Shown piece after piece: positions 28,731-37,306 of a stretch of DNA of 64,000 nt. The position numbers and the translations under genes were made by a program. Positions within the stretch are counted from its first letter, which is position 1. Each line of letters starts with the position of its first letter. Under the pieces are notes generated by a model. The model did no database searches. It saw only the letters and a program-made list of their open reading frames with translations, and had not been told where the DNA came from. Source of the stretch: Rhizobium sp. Root1203 (GTDB lineage Bacteria > Pseudomonadota > Alphaproteobacteria > Rhizobiales > Rhizobiaceae); assembly GCF_001424945.1 (NCBI RefSeq), contig NZ_LMCW01000007.1, positions 1 to 64,000 of the forward strand, in the 5' to 3' direction.

Positions 28731-28811
28731 TATCCCTGTACGATCCCGGCTCGCAGCCGCTAGAAAGAGCAATAGCCGCGACGACGGCAATCTAGCGAAA
28801 GATGAGACGGA

Positions 28812-29810
28812 ATGCTGCGTTGGGGAATTCTGGGGACGAGTTTCATCTCGAACACGATGGCCGACGCCATTTGCGCAAGCGAAGGCTCGTTCATCGAGGC
28901 GGTCGTGGGGCGTGATCCGGAGCGCCTTGAGGCTTTCGCCAGACGGCACAATGTTGCAAAGCGGTACGCAACCGTTGAGGCCCTCGTCGACGATCCCGAG
29001 ATCGACGTCGTTTATGTCGGCCTGCCGAACAATCTGCACCACGAAGCCGTGATCAGGGCCGCGCAACGCGGCAAGGCCGTGGTCTGCGAAAAATCGCTGG
29101 CGACGGGGATGGCCGATGCGCAGGCCCTGGCGAACGCGGTACAGACGGCAGACATCTTCTTTCTCGAAGGACTGATGTACCTCAACCACCCCGTCATCGC
29201 CGAGCTTGGCAATATCATCCGGTCCGGGCGCCTCGGCGCAGTTCGCTCTGTTGCCGGTCTATACGCGGCCGACATTTGGAAGCTCGTCAACCCCAATGGA
29301 AACGGCACGCTCTACAATCTCGGCTGCTATCCGGCCTCGCTCCTGCACTACGTCATACAGACAGCTTTCGGCCCGGAGGCATTCTCCGACCGGATCATGA
29401 GCGGCCATGGAAATATCTCGCCAAAGGATCACAATATTTGCGATGCTGCGCTCGCTGTTCGCTTCGGCACCGGAACGCTCGCCACGCTGCAATCGACCGA
29501 CAGCTACGGAATGTCGTTCGATTTCACAGTTCGAGGCGACCTTGGCTCGGTGCGCTTTGCAACGAACCCGTGGCTGCCGATTGCCGGCGACAACATCCTC
29601 GACGTCGAGGAGTACGGCAAAGCACCCGAACAGGTGACAATCGGCTCGGACGTCGATGCGTTTGGTCACCAGGTCCGCGTTGTCGAACGCTGCCTCAGCC
29701 TCGGCCTCAAGCAGGCCGAACGCCCCTCGCCCAGCCTTGGCGATTCGCTGGAGATCATGGCGCTGCTGACCGAATGGGAAGCGCTCTGCAAGGCCGCACG
29801 CACGCAGTGA
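28812..29810 (+). CDS. Gfo/Idh/MocA-family oxidoreductase
   Basis: A 332-residue NAD(P)-dependent sugar or inositol dehydrogenase-type protein. The Rossmann start LRWGILGTSFISNTMADAI, VVYVGLPNNLHHEAVIRAAQ and VVCEKSLATG (EKS in place of the usual EKP) are visible. The C-terminal domain has TLYNLGCYPASLLHY with the substrate-side Tyr and His region. It resembles trans-1,2-dihydrobenzenediol or glucose-fructose-type members. It ends three bases before the convergent ROK gene stop. Located between a LysR gene and a sugar ABC operon, it may oxidise the sugar taken up by that operon. Confidence 0.85.
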   Translation: MLRWGILGTSFISNTMADAICASEGSFIEAVVGRDPERLEAFARRHNVAKRYATVEALVDDPEIDVVYVGLPNNLHHEAVIRAAQRGKAVVCEKSLATGMADAQALANAVQTADIFFLEGLMYLNHPVIAELGNIIRSGRLGAVRSVAGLYAADIWKLVNPNGNGTLYNLGCYPASLLHYVIQTAFGPEAFSDRIMSGHGNISPKDHNICDAALAVRFGTGTLATLQSTDSYGMSFDFTVRGDLGSVRFATNPWLPIAGDNILDVEEYGKAPEQVTIGSDVDAFGHQVRVVERCLSLGLKQAERPSPSLGDSLEIMALLTEWEALCKAARTQ

Positions 29811-29813
29811 GAC

Positions 29814-31025
29814 CTAGCCTGCGCTCTTCAGGATGGCCGAAAAGCGCGGATCGAAGGCGCGGCTGATGGGTTCCGCCGCAGCGCCGAGGGCAACCGCCCA
29901 GGGATCGGTCATGCCGAGCTGAAAACGCGGAATAGCACGATCCGGCCGGCTGGAGAGCGATGGCAGCAATGGCTCCATTGCCGCGACGAGGCGGCGGGCG
30001 AGCGCTTCCGGGGCGCCGCAGCACAGGATGACAGTCTGCGGGTCGAAGATGGTCTCGATGAGATGGACGCTCCAGCGCAGATCCATCGCTGCCTCCTCGA
30101 TCCAGGACGATACTCTGGCATCGCCGCTGGCGGCTAGATCGGCGATAATCGAATAGAGCTTTGGGTCGGCGGGATCGATTGCCAAATGCTGATAGAGCGA
30201 GGCAAGGGAGGCGCGATGTTCGAGCGGCGCAGAGCGTCCGCCAGGAGACAAAAGCGCCATGCCGATTTCACCGGCATTGCCGTTTGCCCCGCTGTAGAGT
30301 TCCCCCCCAAGGATCAGGCCGGCGCCGATACCGTAGCCGAGATAGAGGCATACGGCGTGATCAAGCCCGTGCGCGGCGCCCACCATGCGCTCGGCCGTTG
30401 CGCAAGCGGCCGCATCGTTTTGAAGCCCGACCTCAAGTCCGGTGCCTGCAGCCAGCATCTCGAGCAGCGGAAAGGTCTGCCACGCCGCCATCATCCAGGG
30501 ATCATCGGCGCTTGCCTCCACGCCGAAGGGGCCGGGCATCGCCGCGCCGAGGCCAACAAGACGCCGCTCCGATTGACTGGCACGCTTTGCGAGATCGCGC
30601 CTGACAGTTCCCACCAGGTCGAGAATGACCTTGACGCCACTGGAGGGGCCGTCCGGGGGCAGGTTCGCCTCCGCGCGCGTCAGGATGTTGCCCATGAGAT
30701 CAACGGCCAGCGCTCTCGTCGTGTGCCGATCGATCTGAAGGCCGATCGCAAAGGCACCTTCGGGCACCAGACCATAGGGGGTCGACGGCTGACCTCTTCC
30801 CTTTCTGACGACATCCTGCGAACTGACCAGTCCATCCTGCTCCAGTTCATCGATGATGTTGGAAACGGTTTGCTTGGTAAGCTTGGTTGCCCGCGCTAGA
30901 TCCGCACGCGAAAGCGCGCCGTTCATCCGCAACGCATCAATCATCACGCGCCGGTTATGGGCACTTGTGCCTTCGTGATTGGTGCCGCTCTTGGCCCGGA
31001 TCGGGCGCGTTTCGTTCATCTGCAA
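29814..31025 (-). CDS. ROK-family transcriptional repressor lacking the zinc motif
   Basis: A 403-residue regulator with a MarR-like winged helix-turn-helix (about 22-80: HNRRVMIDALRMNGALSRAD, LARATKLTKQTVSNIIDELE, then GLVSS). A ROK sugar-kinase-like domain follows (LGYGIGAGLILGGELYSGANGNAGEIG). The zinc-binding CxCGxxGCxE segment expected after the GNAGEIGH region is missing; the sequence there reads APLEHRASLASLYQHL, and GEIGH is GEIGM. It should sense a sugar and repress the divergent ABC-SIS-PfkB operon as well as itself. The palindrome between them is a candidate operator. Confidence 0.87.
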   Translation of the reverse strand: MQMNETRPIRAKSGTNHEGTSAHNRRVMIDALRMNGALSRADLARATKLTKQTVSNIIDELEQDGLVSSQDVVRKGRGQPSTPYGLVPEGAFAIGLQIDRHTTRALAVDLMGNILTRAEANLPPDGPSSGVKVILDLVGTVRRDLAKRASQSERRLVGLGAAMPGPFGVEASADDPWMMAAWQTFPLLEMLAAGTGLEVGLQNDAAACATAERMVGAAHGLDHAVCLYLGYGIGAGLILGGELYSGANGNAGEIGMALLSPGGRSAPLEHRASLASLYQHLAIDPADPKLYSIIADLAASGDARVSSWIEEAAMDLRWSVHLIETIFDPQTVILCCGAPEALARRLVAAMEPLLPSLSSRPDRAIPRFQLGMTDPWAVALGAAAEPISRAFDPRFSAILKSAG

Positions 31026-31061
31026 TTCCCTCTTGACACCAATAGAATATTGAAGAACAAA

Positions 31062-31082
31062 TTAGTCAAGACAATTGACTTA
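31062..31082. promoter_or_regulatory. Candidate ROK operator and divergent promoter
   Basis: TTAGTCAA and TTGACTTA form an inverted repeat (7 of 8 matching) with a five-base spacer. The left arm on the minus strand is a -35-like TTGACT for the ROK gene, with TATTCT 15 bases further. Repressor binding would therefore also autoregulate. Confidence 0.5.
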
Positions 31083-31160
31083 TTAAGGAACCAAAGAGTT
31101 CCAGGGAACGCAGCGGGCCGCAACGGCTCCGACGACGCTCCGAAATTCGGCAGCCGGCAT

Positions 31161-31185
31161 ACCGGATGCCTTTTCGACATCCGGT
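31161..31185 (+). promoter_or_regulatory. Hairpin in the leader of the ABC operon
   Basis: ACCGGATG pairs perfectly with CATCCGGT around a nine-base loop, 57 bases before the binding-protein ATG. It could stabilise the mRNA or influence early transcription. There is no T-run. Confidence 0.4.
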
Positions 31186-31241
31186 GCGACCCACGGCCGC
31201 CCCGGAAAAACGGGTGAATGTCAAAAAAACTGGAGGCTGGA

Positions 31242-32480
31242 ATGTTGAAATCCTTAAACAAGACACTGCTCGGTGCGGCTCTGCTGGGTGCGTCTTTTGC
31301 TCCGCATGCCTTTGCCGAGACCACAATCAATGCGCTGTTCATGGCACAGGCAGCCTATAGCGAAGCCGACGTGCGGGCTATGACGGATGCATTCAGCAAG
31401 GCGAACCCCGACGTCAAGGTAAACCTCGAATTCGTTCCCTACGAGGGCCTGCACGACAAGACCGTGCTGGCTCAGGGATCGGGCGGCGGCTACGATGTCG
31501 TGCTGTTCGATGTGATCTGGCCCGCAGAGTATGCGGCCAACAAGGTTCTGGTCGATGTCTCCTCGCGTATCACCGACGACACGAAGAAGGGCGTCCTGCC
31601 CGGCGCCTGGACGACCGTCCAGGCCGACGGAAAATACTTTGGCATGCCCTGGATTCTGGACACCAAATATCTGTTCTACAACAAGGAAATCCTTGAAAAG
31701 GCTGGCATCAAGAACCCACCGAAGACCTGGGACGAACTGACCGAGCAAGCCAAGACGATCAAGGACAAGGGTCTTCTGGCCACCCCTATCGCCTGGAGCT
31801 GGTCGCAGGCCGAAGCCGCGATTTGTGATTACACGACGCTCGTCAGTGCCTACAAGGGTGACTTTCTGAAAGACGGCAAGCCCGCCTTCCAGACGGGCGG
31901 CGGTCTCGATGCGCTGAACTACATGGTTTCCAGCTATAAATCGGGCCTCACCAACCCGAACTCCAAGGAGTTCCTTGAAGAGGACGTCCGCAAAGTATTC
32001 CAGAACGGTGATGCGGCCTTCGCGCTGAACTGGACCTACATGTACAACATGGCCAATGACCCCAAGGACAGCAAGGTTGCGGGCAAGGTGGGTGTCGTGC
32101 CCGCTCCGGGTGTCGCCGGAAAGAGCGAAGCATCGGCAGTCAACGGTTCGATGGGCCTCGGCATCACCTCGGCAAGCAAGCATCCGGACGAGGCATGGAA
32201 GTACATTGCCTTCATGACCTCGCAGGCCACTCAGAATCAGTATGCGAAGCTCAGCCTGCCGATCTGGGCGTCTTCCTATGATGACCCTGCCGTTACCAAG
32301 GGTCAGGAAGAGCTGATCTCTGCCGCCAAGATCGGTCTCGCCGCCATGTATCCGCGCCCGACGACACCGAAGTATCAGGAGCTTTCGACTGCCCTTCAGC
32401 AGGCAATCCAGGAGTCCCTGCTCGGCCAGTCTTCACCGGAAGATGCTCTGAAGACTGCTGCCGACAACAGCGGCCTCTGA
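31242..32480 (+). CDS. Sugar ABC transporter substrate-binding protein
   Basis: A 412-residue family-1 solute-binding protein. ATG 31242 follows GGAGG and gives a signal peptide ending APHAFA-ETT. Mature motifs are AFSKANPDVKVNLEFVPYEG, GGYDVVLFDVIWPAEYAANK, GMPWILDTKYLFYNKEILEK and VFQNGDAAFALNWTYMYNMA. First gene of the operon with two permeases, a SIS isomerase, a PfkB kinase and an ATPase. The ligand is unknown; the enzymes downstream suggest an amino sugar, glycated amino acid or similar. It is expressed under the ROK repressor by inference. Confidence 0.87.
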   Translation: MLKSLNKTLLGAALLGASFAPHAFAETTINALFMAQAAYSEADVRAMTDAFSKANPDVKVNLEFVPYEGLHDKTVLAQGSGGGYDVVLFDVIWPAEYAANKVLVDVSSRITDDTKKGVLPGAWTTVQADGKYFGMPWILDTKYLFYNKEILEKAGIKNPPKTWDELTEQAKTIKDKGLLATPIAWSWSQAEAAICDYTTLVSAYKGDFLKDGKPAFQTGGGLDALNYMVSSYKSGLTNPNSKEFLEEDVRKVFQNGDAAFALNWTYMYNMANDPKDSKVAGKVGVVPAPGVAGKSEASAVNGSMGLGITSASKHPDEAWKYIAFMTSQATQNQYAKLSLPIWASSYDDPAVTKGQEELISAAKIGLAAMYPRPTTPKYQELSTALQQAIQESLLGQSSPEDALKTAADNSGL

Positions 32481-32553
32481 GCGACGAACCGCCAGGCGGC
32501 CCCAAGCGTCGCCTGGCCTCCGTTTCCATACCGATGAATTGAGAGGGCGCCAC

Positions 32554-33438
32554 ATGTCCGGCACCTGGATGACAACCCGTGCGTGGCTTTTGATGCTGCC
32601 GCTGCTCGTGGTCATGATAGCCGTCATCGGATGGCCATTGATCGATACCGTCAGCCTGTCCTTTACCGACGCCAAACTTGTCGGCACGGAAGGCAATTTC
32701 GTCGGTATAGACAACTATGTGAAGATGATCTCAGGCTCGAATTTCCAGCGCACGCTCGTCACCACCGCGTGGTTTGCGATCGTCTCCGTCGCCGCTGAAA
32801 TGGTGATCGGCGTTCTGGCGGCCCTTCTCCTCAACCAGAATTTTGTCGGCCGCGGCGTGCTTCGCGCCCTGATGATACTTCCCTGGGCGCTACCGACCGT
32901 CGTCAACGCAACGCTGTGGCGCCTGATCTACAATCCCGAATACGGCGCGCTCAATGCGGCGCTGACGCAGATCGGTGTGATCGGCGCCTATCGCTCGTGG
33001 CTTGGAGAGCCCGGCACGGCGCTGGCGGCCCTGATCCTCGCCGACTGCTGGAAGAACTTTCCGTTGGTCGCCCTCATTGCGCTTGCCGCGCTGCAAGCGG
33101 TGCCGCGCGACATCACTGCAGCGTCGCTGGTCGACGGCGCCGGTCCTTTTTCCCGCTTCCGCTTCGTCATCCTGCCCTATCTCGCCGGACCATTGATGGT
33201 CGCCCTCGTTCTGCGCACGATCGAAGCATTCAAGGTGTTCGATATCATCTGGGTCATGACTCGCGGCGGACCGGCCAACAGCACGCGAACACTGTCCATC
33301 CTCGTCTACCAGGAGGCCTTTTCCTTCCAGCGGGCCGGTTCAGGCGCTTCGCTTGCGCTTATCGTCACGCTCCTGGTGACAGTGCTTGCCGCAGCCTACG
33401 CCGCCCTCGTCCGCAAGACCGCAGGGAGTGCCGCCTGA
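32554..33438 (+). CDS. Sugar ABC transporter permease (MalF-like)
   Basis: A 294-residue inner-membrane permease with six predicted segments, the first LLMLPLLVVMIAVIGWPLID. The EAA loop is ITAASLVDGAGPFSRFRFVI, with ITA in place of EAA. ATG 32554 lies behind GAGAGGG. Its TGA shares one base with the ATG of the next permease, so they are coupled. Confidence 0.88.
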   Translation: MSGTWMTTRAWLLMLPLLVVMIAVIGWPLIDTVSLSFTDAKLVGTEGNFVGIDNYVKMISGSNFQRTLVTTAWFAIVSVAAEMVIGVLAALLLNQNFVGRGVLRALMILPWALPTVVNATLWRLIYNPEYGALNAALTQIGVIGAYRSWLGEPGTALAALILADCWKNFPLVALIALAALQAVPRDITAASLVDGAGPFSRFRFVILPYLAGPLMVALVLRTIEAFKVFDIIWVMTRGGPANSTRTLSILVYQEAFSFQRAGSGASLALIVTLLVTVLAAAYAALVRKTAGSAA

Positions 33439-34283
33439 TGGAACGCAGAGCCCCTGTTTTCACCGTCTTCATCTACCTCTGCGCCCTGCTTCTCGCCGCT
33501 GTCATCCTGGCGCCGATCCTGTGGCTTTTCATCATGAGCGTCTCTCCGGCTGCCGATCTTGCCGCCAAACCGCTTCGGTGGTGGCCGCAGTCCATGGACT
33601 TTTCCCGCTACGGGGTATTGCTCTCGACGCTGGAAAACAGCGCAGGCGGTGCCTTCACCTCGTCGCTTCGAAACAGCATCGAAGTCGCCGGCATGGCGAC
33701 CTTGGCAGCGATCGCGCTCGCCGTTCCCGCCGGCTGGGCGGTCTCACGCACGCCGTCGGTCGGCTGGTCGCTGACGATGGTGATCGCCACCTATATGCTA
33801 CCCCCTGTCGCGTTGGCAGTGCCCCTCTATATGGGACTGTCGCATCTCGGCATGCTGAACAACGTCTTCGGGCTCGCTCTGGTCTACCTGACGATCCTGG
33901 CGCCCTTTACGACCTGGCTGATGAAATCGGGCTTCGATTCCATCCCGAAGGAGATTGAGGCTGCGGCGATGATCGATGGCGCCGGCCTCTTCCAGACGTT
34001 GAGGATCATCACGCTGCCGCTTGCGATGCCCGTCGTCGCGACATCGGCGCTGTTTGCCTTCCTTCTTGCCTGGGATGAATTCTTCTATGCGCTGCTGTTC
34101 ACGTCCGACCAGCGTGCCAAGACACTTACGGTCGCCATTGCCGATCTGGCTGGCGGCCGCGTCTCCGATTACGGACTGATCGCGACCGCCGGCGTGCTGG
34201 CCGCCTTGCCACCGGTGTTGGTCGGTCTCGTCATGCAACGCGCCCTGATCTCGGGGCTGACCAGCGGCGGCGTAAAGGGATGA
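33438..34283 (+). CDS. Sugar ABC transporter permease (MalG-like)
   Basis: A 281-residue permease with a first membrane segment FIYLCALLLAAVILAPILW and the EAA loop EIEAAAMIDGAGLFQTLRII. It pairs with the preceding permease. A four-base overlap leads into the SIS-domain gene, so uptake and first catabolic step are co-translated. Confidence 0.88.
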   Translation: MERRAPVFTVFIYLCALLLAAVILAPILWLFIMSVSPAADLAAKPLRWWPQSMDFSRYGVLLSTLENSAGGAFTSSLRNSIEVAGMATLAAIALAVPAGWAVSRTPSVGWSLTMVIATYMLPPVALAVPLYMGLSHLGMLNNVFGLALVYLTILAPFTTWLMKSGFDSIPKEIEAAAMIDGAGLFQTLRIITLPLAMPVVATSALFAFLLAWDEFFYALLFTSDQRAKTLTVAIADLAGGRVSDYGLIATAGVLAALPPVLVGLVMQRALISGLTSGGVKG

Positions 34284-35302
34284 TCATGACCGAGCAGAAG
34301 ACAAGACCGGCTGGCCTTCTCGCCATCGACCGCGAGATGGCACGTCAGCATCGAGATGCACTCACCTCCTACGAGGCTGGGCGGGCAACCGCAAAGACCA
34401 TCGCGGCATCACTGCGCAAGACAGGCAAGCTGCTGTTGCTCGGCATGGGCGGATCCCACGCCGTCGGCCGCGCGGTCGAGCCTCTCTATCGCGCACTTGG
34501 TATCGATGCCATCGCTTTGCCGCTGTCCGAGCAATTGGGGCAACCGTTGTCGCTCGTCGGCAGAACCGTTCTCATCACATCCCAGTCCGGCGAAAGCGCC
34601 GAAGTGGTGCGCTGGTTCAACGAAACAGGCGGGACTGCGGATACGTTCGGCCTGACCCTGGAAGGTGGATCGTTTCTGGCGCGCACCGTGACCTCGCTTG
34701 CGGGAGCGGGCGGCACGGAACTGGCCTTCGCCGCCACCCGTAGCCTCACCGTCACCTTCGCGCTTCACCTCGCCATTCTCGCAGCTCTTGGCGAAGACCC
34801 GGCGAGCGCTCTGGCAGCCCTTGCTACGCCGGAGGAACCAGATATCGGACCTGCGCTTTCGGCATTGGCTGACGTCTCAACCGTCGTCACGTCGGGCCGC
34901 CGCCTGCAGGGCGTTGCCGAGGCGCTTGCGCTCGGATTGACCGAGCTGTCGCGGCTGCCATGCTTTTCACTGGAAGGTGGCCAGCTGAGGCACGGCCCGA
35001 TGGAGATGCTCGGCCCCACGATCGGCGTCGTCCTCTTTCGAGGAAACGACAATACTGCCAGCCTGGTCACGGCGATGGCGGTTTCCGCCGTGGAAACCGG
35101 CGCCCCGGTCGTCGTGTTCGATGCATCAGGCGCGGAGCCTGTCGCGGGAACGCTCACGATCCGCTTCTCGCCCGCCACCGGCCTCGCCGCCATATTCGCG
35201 ATGCTTCCTGCGGCGCAGCGATTGATGATCGCCTTTGCCGATGCGCGCGTCGACAATGCCGGCACCCCGGTACGCTCGACCAAGATCACCCGGAGTGAAT
35301 GA
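34280..35302 (+). CDS. SIS-domain sugar isomerase/deglycase
   Basis: A 340-residue protein with two SIS (phosphosugar-binding) domains. The first has LLLLGMGGSHAVGRAVEPLY and VLITSQSGESAEVVRWFN (about 50-120). The second has FSLEGGQLRHGPMEMLG (about 230-250), a GlmS/FrlB-like catalytic segment. Relatives are GlmS isomerase domains, AgaS and the fructosamine-6-phosphate deglycases FrlB/FraB. Next to a PfkB kinase and an ABC importer, the arrangement matches frl-type operons. I infer an amino-sugar or fructosamine 6-phosphate substrate. The exact reaction is not determined by the sequence. Confidence 0.8.
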   Translation: MIMTEQKTRPAGLLAIDREMARQHRDALTSYEAGRATAKTIAASLRKTGKLLLLGMGGSHAVGRAVEPLYRALGIDAIALPLSEQLGQPLSLVGRTVLITSQSGESAEVVRWFNETGGTADTFGLTLEGGSFLARTVTSLAGAGGTELAFAATRSLTVTFALHLAILAALGEDPASALAALATPEEPDIGPALSALADVSTVVTSGRRLQGVAEALALGLTELSRLPCFSLEGGQLRHGPMEMLGPTIGVVLFRGNDNTASLVTAMAVSAVETGAPVVVFDASGAEPVAGTLTIRFSPATGLAAIFAMLPAAQRLMIAFADARVDNAGTPVRSTKITRSE

Positions 35303-36223
35303 ATGCGACCTCTTGCAGTGATTGGGAATGTGAACGTCGACCTCATTCTCGGTCCCGCGGCACCTTGGCCGAAGGCGGGCACAGAGATCATCGTCGATCA
35401 TGACGAATTGCGTGTCGGTGGTGCGGCGGGCAACAGTGCACTTGCGTGGAACGGTATCGGCGTCGACTTCCAGATCGCGGCCAATGTCGGCAACGACCAG
35501 TTCGGCCGCTGGCTAAGCGAAGCATTCGGGTCGCGCGCCGAAAACTGGCCGGTGCGGCCCGAGGGAACCACGCTCTCCGTCGGCATCACGCATCCGGACG
35601 GCGAGCGCACCTTCTTCACGACCCGCGGCCACCTGCCCCGTCTCAGCCTCGCCGACGTCTTCGCCGTTGTCGACGGCTCGAAAATGTCGGGCGGCTATGC
35701 CCTTCTCTGCGGGGCCTTCCTGACAGACGATCTGACGCGGGACTACGATGCGTTCTTCGACTGGGCGGACAAGCACAGGATTACAGTCGCGCTCGATACC
35801 GGCTGGCCCCTCGATGGGTGGACGGTTGACAATTGCAGCGCCACGCGAAACTGGCTTTCGCGCTGTGGGATAGCCCTCCTCAACGAGGTCGAGGCGACCA
35901 CGCTCGCCGGCCTCGACGACCCGATCGAAGCGGCCCGCGAAATCAGGTCTCACATGCCGGATGGCGCTATCGTTGTCGTCAAGCGAGGCCCCGACGGGGC
36001 CGTTGGTATCGGTGCGGATGGTCAGCTGACCTCCGTTTGCGCTCCGCAGGTCAAGGTCGTCGACACGATCGGCGCCGGCGACGTCTTCAATGCTGCCTTC
36101 CTCGCGGCTCTTGCCGAGGAAAAACCGCTCGCTGCATGCCTGTCCGCAGGCTGCGATGTGGCCTCGCGTGCCATTTCAACTCTTCCCCGCAGCTATGGCG
36201 GACCATCGGAGACCACGCGATGA
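35303..36223 (+). CDS. PfkB-family sugar kinase
   Basis: A 306-residue ribokinase-like kinase. It has VIGNVNVDLILGP, the substrate loop VGGAAGNSALAWNGIGVDFQ, the second signature region VVVKRGPDGAVGI and KVVDTIGAGDVFNAAFLAAL with the catalytic Asp in GAGD. It would phosphorylate the imported sugar or conjugate before the SIS protein acts, as FrlD does for fructoselysine. It starts directly after the SIS stop and overlaps the ATPase start by four bases. Confidence 0.87.
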   Translation: MRPLAVIGNVNVDLILGPAAPWPKAGTEIIVDHDELRVGGAAGNSALAWNGIGVDFQIAANVGNDQFGRWLSEAFGSRAENWPVRPEGTTLSVGITHPDGERTFFTTRGHLPRLSLADVFAVVDGSKMSGGYALLCGAFLTDDLTRDYDAFFDWADKHRITVALDTGWPLDGWTVDNCSATRNWLSRCGIALLNEVEATTLAGLDDPIEAAREIRSHMPDGAIVVVKRGPDGAVGIGADGQLTSVCAPQVKVVDTIGAGDVFNAAFLAALAEEKPLAACLSAGCDVASRAISTLPRSYGGPSETTR

Positions 36224-37290
36224 GCGCTCTCGAGATCCAGAATATTCGCAAGGCCTATGGAGAGGTCGAGACGCTGAAGGGCATCGACATCGCTCTCGAA
36301 AGCGGTGAATTCCTCGTGTTGCTCGGGTCGTCCGGTTGCGGCAAGTCGACGTTGCTCAACATTATTGCCGGTCTCGCCGATGCAACCAGCGGCGATGTGC
36401 GTATCGGCAATCGCTCGGTTCTCGGTGTACACCCGAAAGACCGCGACATCGCGATGGTCTTCCAGTCCTATGCGCTCTATCCGAACCTGACCGTTCACCG
36501 AAACATCGGCTTCGGCCTTGAGATGCGCAAAGTGCCGGCCGAGGAGCGGAACACAGCGGTGCGCGATGCCGCCAGGCTTTTGCAGATCGAGGGTCTTCTC
36601 GACCGCAAGCCGGGACAGCTTTCAGGCGGCCAGCGCCAACGTGTCGCCATCGGCCGGGCTCTGGTCCGTAAGCCCGAGGTTTTTCTCTTCGACGAGCCGC
36701 TGTCCAACCTCGATGCCAAGCTGCGCATGGAGATGAGGACCGAACTCAAGCGCCTGCATCAGATGTTGAAGACGACGGTCGTCTATGTCACGCACGACCA
36801 GATCGAGGCAATGACGCTCGCGACCCGGATCGCCGTGATGAAGGATGGGCGCATCGAGCAGCTTGGTACCCCCGCCGAGATCTACGACCGACCGGCGACC
36901 CTCTATGTCGCGACCTTTGTTGGCGCGCCGCCGATGAACCTTCTAAAGGCGACGGCTGTAGATGGCAGCCTTAGGATCGATGGAACGGATTGCCTTGTGG
37001 CGCTCCCGACCGGGCTGGCTGCAAAACCGGCAGAAGGGCAAAGCATGATACTTGGTATCCGTCCGGAAACGTTGCGCGTCGACGGTTCCGGCAGTTCGAT
37101 CGCCGTGAGATGCGATGTCGCCGAACTCACCGGCCCCGAGCTCGTCGTCACGGCGTTTGCCGGTGAACAGCGACTGATGGCCAGCCTGCCGCCCCGTACG
37201 CTCCTCAGTGCCGGACAGGAACTGAGGCTCGTCTTCGATCCCGAGGCCGTCCACCTCTTCGATCCCGAAACAGGGCTGCGATGCAGGTGA
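36220..37290 (+). CDS. ABC transporter ATPase (UgpC/MalK-type)
   Basis: A 356-residue ATPase with Walker A GSSGCGKST, Q-loop VFQSYALYPNL, signature LSGGQRQRVAIGRALV, Walker B VFLFDEPLSNLDAKL and switch His YVTHDQIEAM. A TOBE domain follows from about 240 (LGIRPETLRVD). It energises the permeases of this operon as a homodimer. Last gene of the operon; 16 bases separate it from the convergent flavin oxidase, without a visible terminator. Confidence 0.9.
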   Translation: MSALEIQNIRKAYGEVETLKGIDIALESGEFLVLLGSSGCGKSTLLNIIAGLADATSGDVRIGNRSVLGVHPKDRDIAMVFQSYALYPNLTVHRNIGFGLEMRKVPAEERNTAVRDAARLLQIEGLLDRKPGQLSGGQRQRVAIGRALVRKPEVFLFDEPLSNLDAKLRMEMRTELKRLHQMLKTTVVYVTHDQIEAMTLATRIAVMKDGRIEQLGTPAEIYDRPATLYVATFVGAPPMNLLKATAVDGSLRIDGTDCLVALPTGLAAKPAEGQSMILGIRPETLRVDGSGSSIAVRCDVAELTGPELVVTAFAGEQRLMASLPPRTLLSAGQELRLVFDPEAVHLFDPETGLRCR

Positions 37291-37306
37291 TCGCTTAAGC
37301 CGGCGG

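Noticed and set aside
27690..29189. Long minus-strand open frame of 499 codons
   Set aside because: It is antisense to the LysR and oxidoreductase genes, has the composition of a third-position GC shadow, and shows no family motifs.
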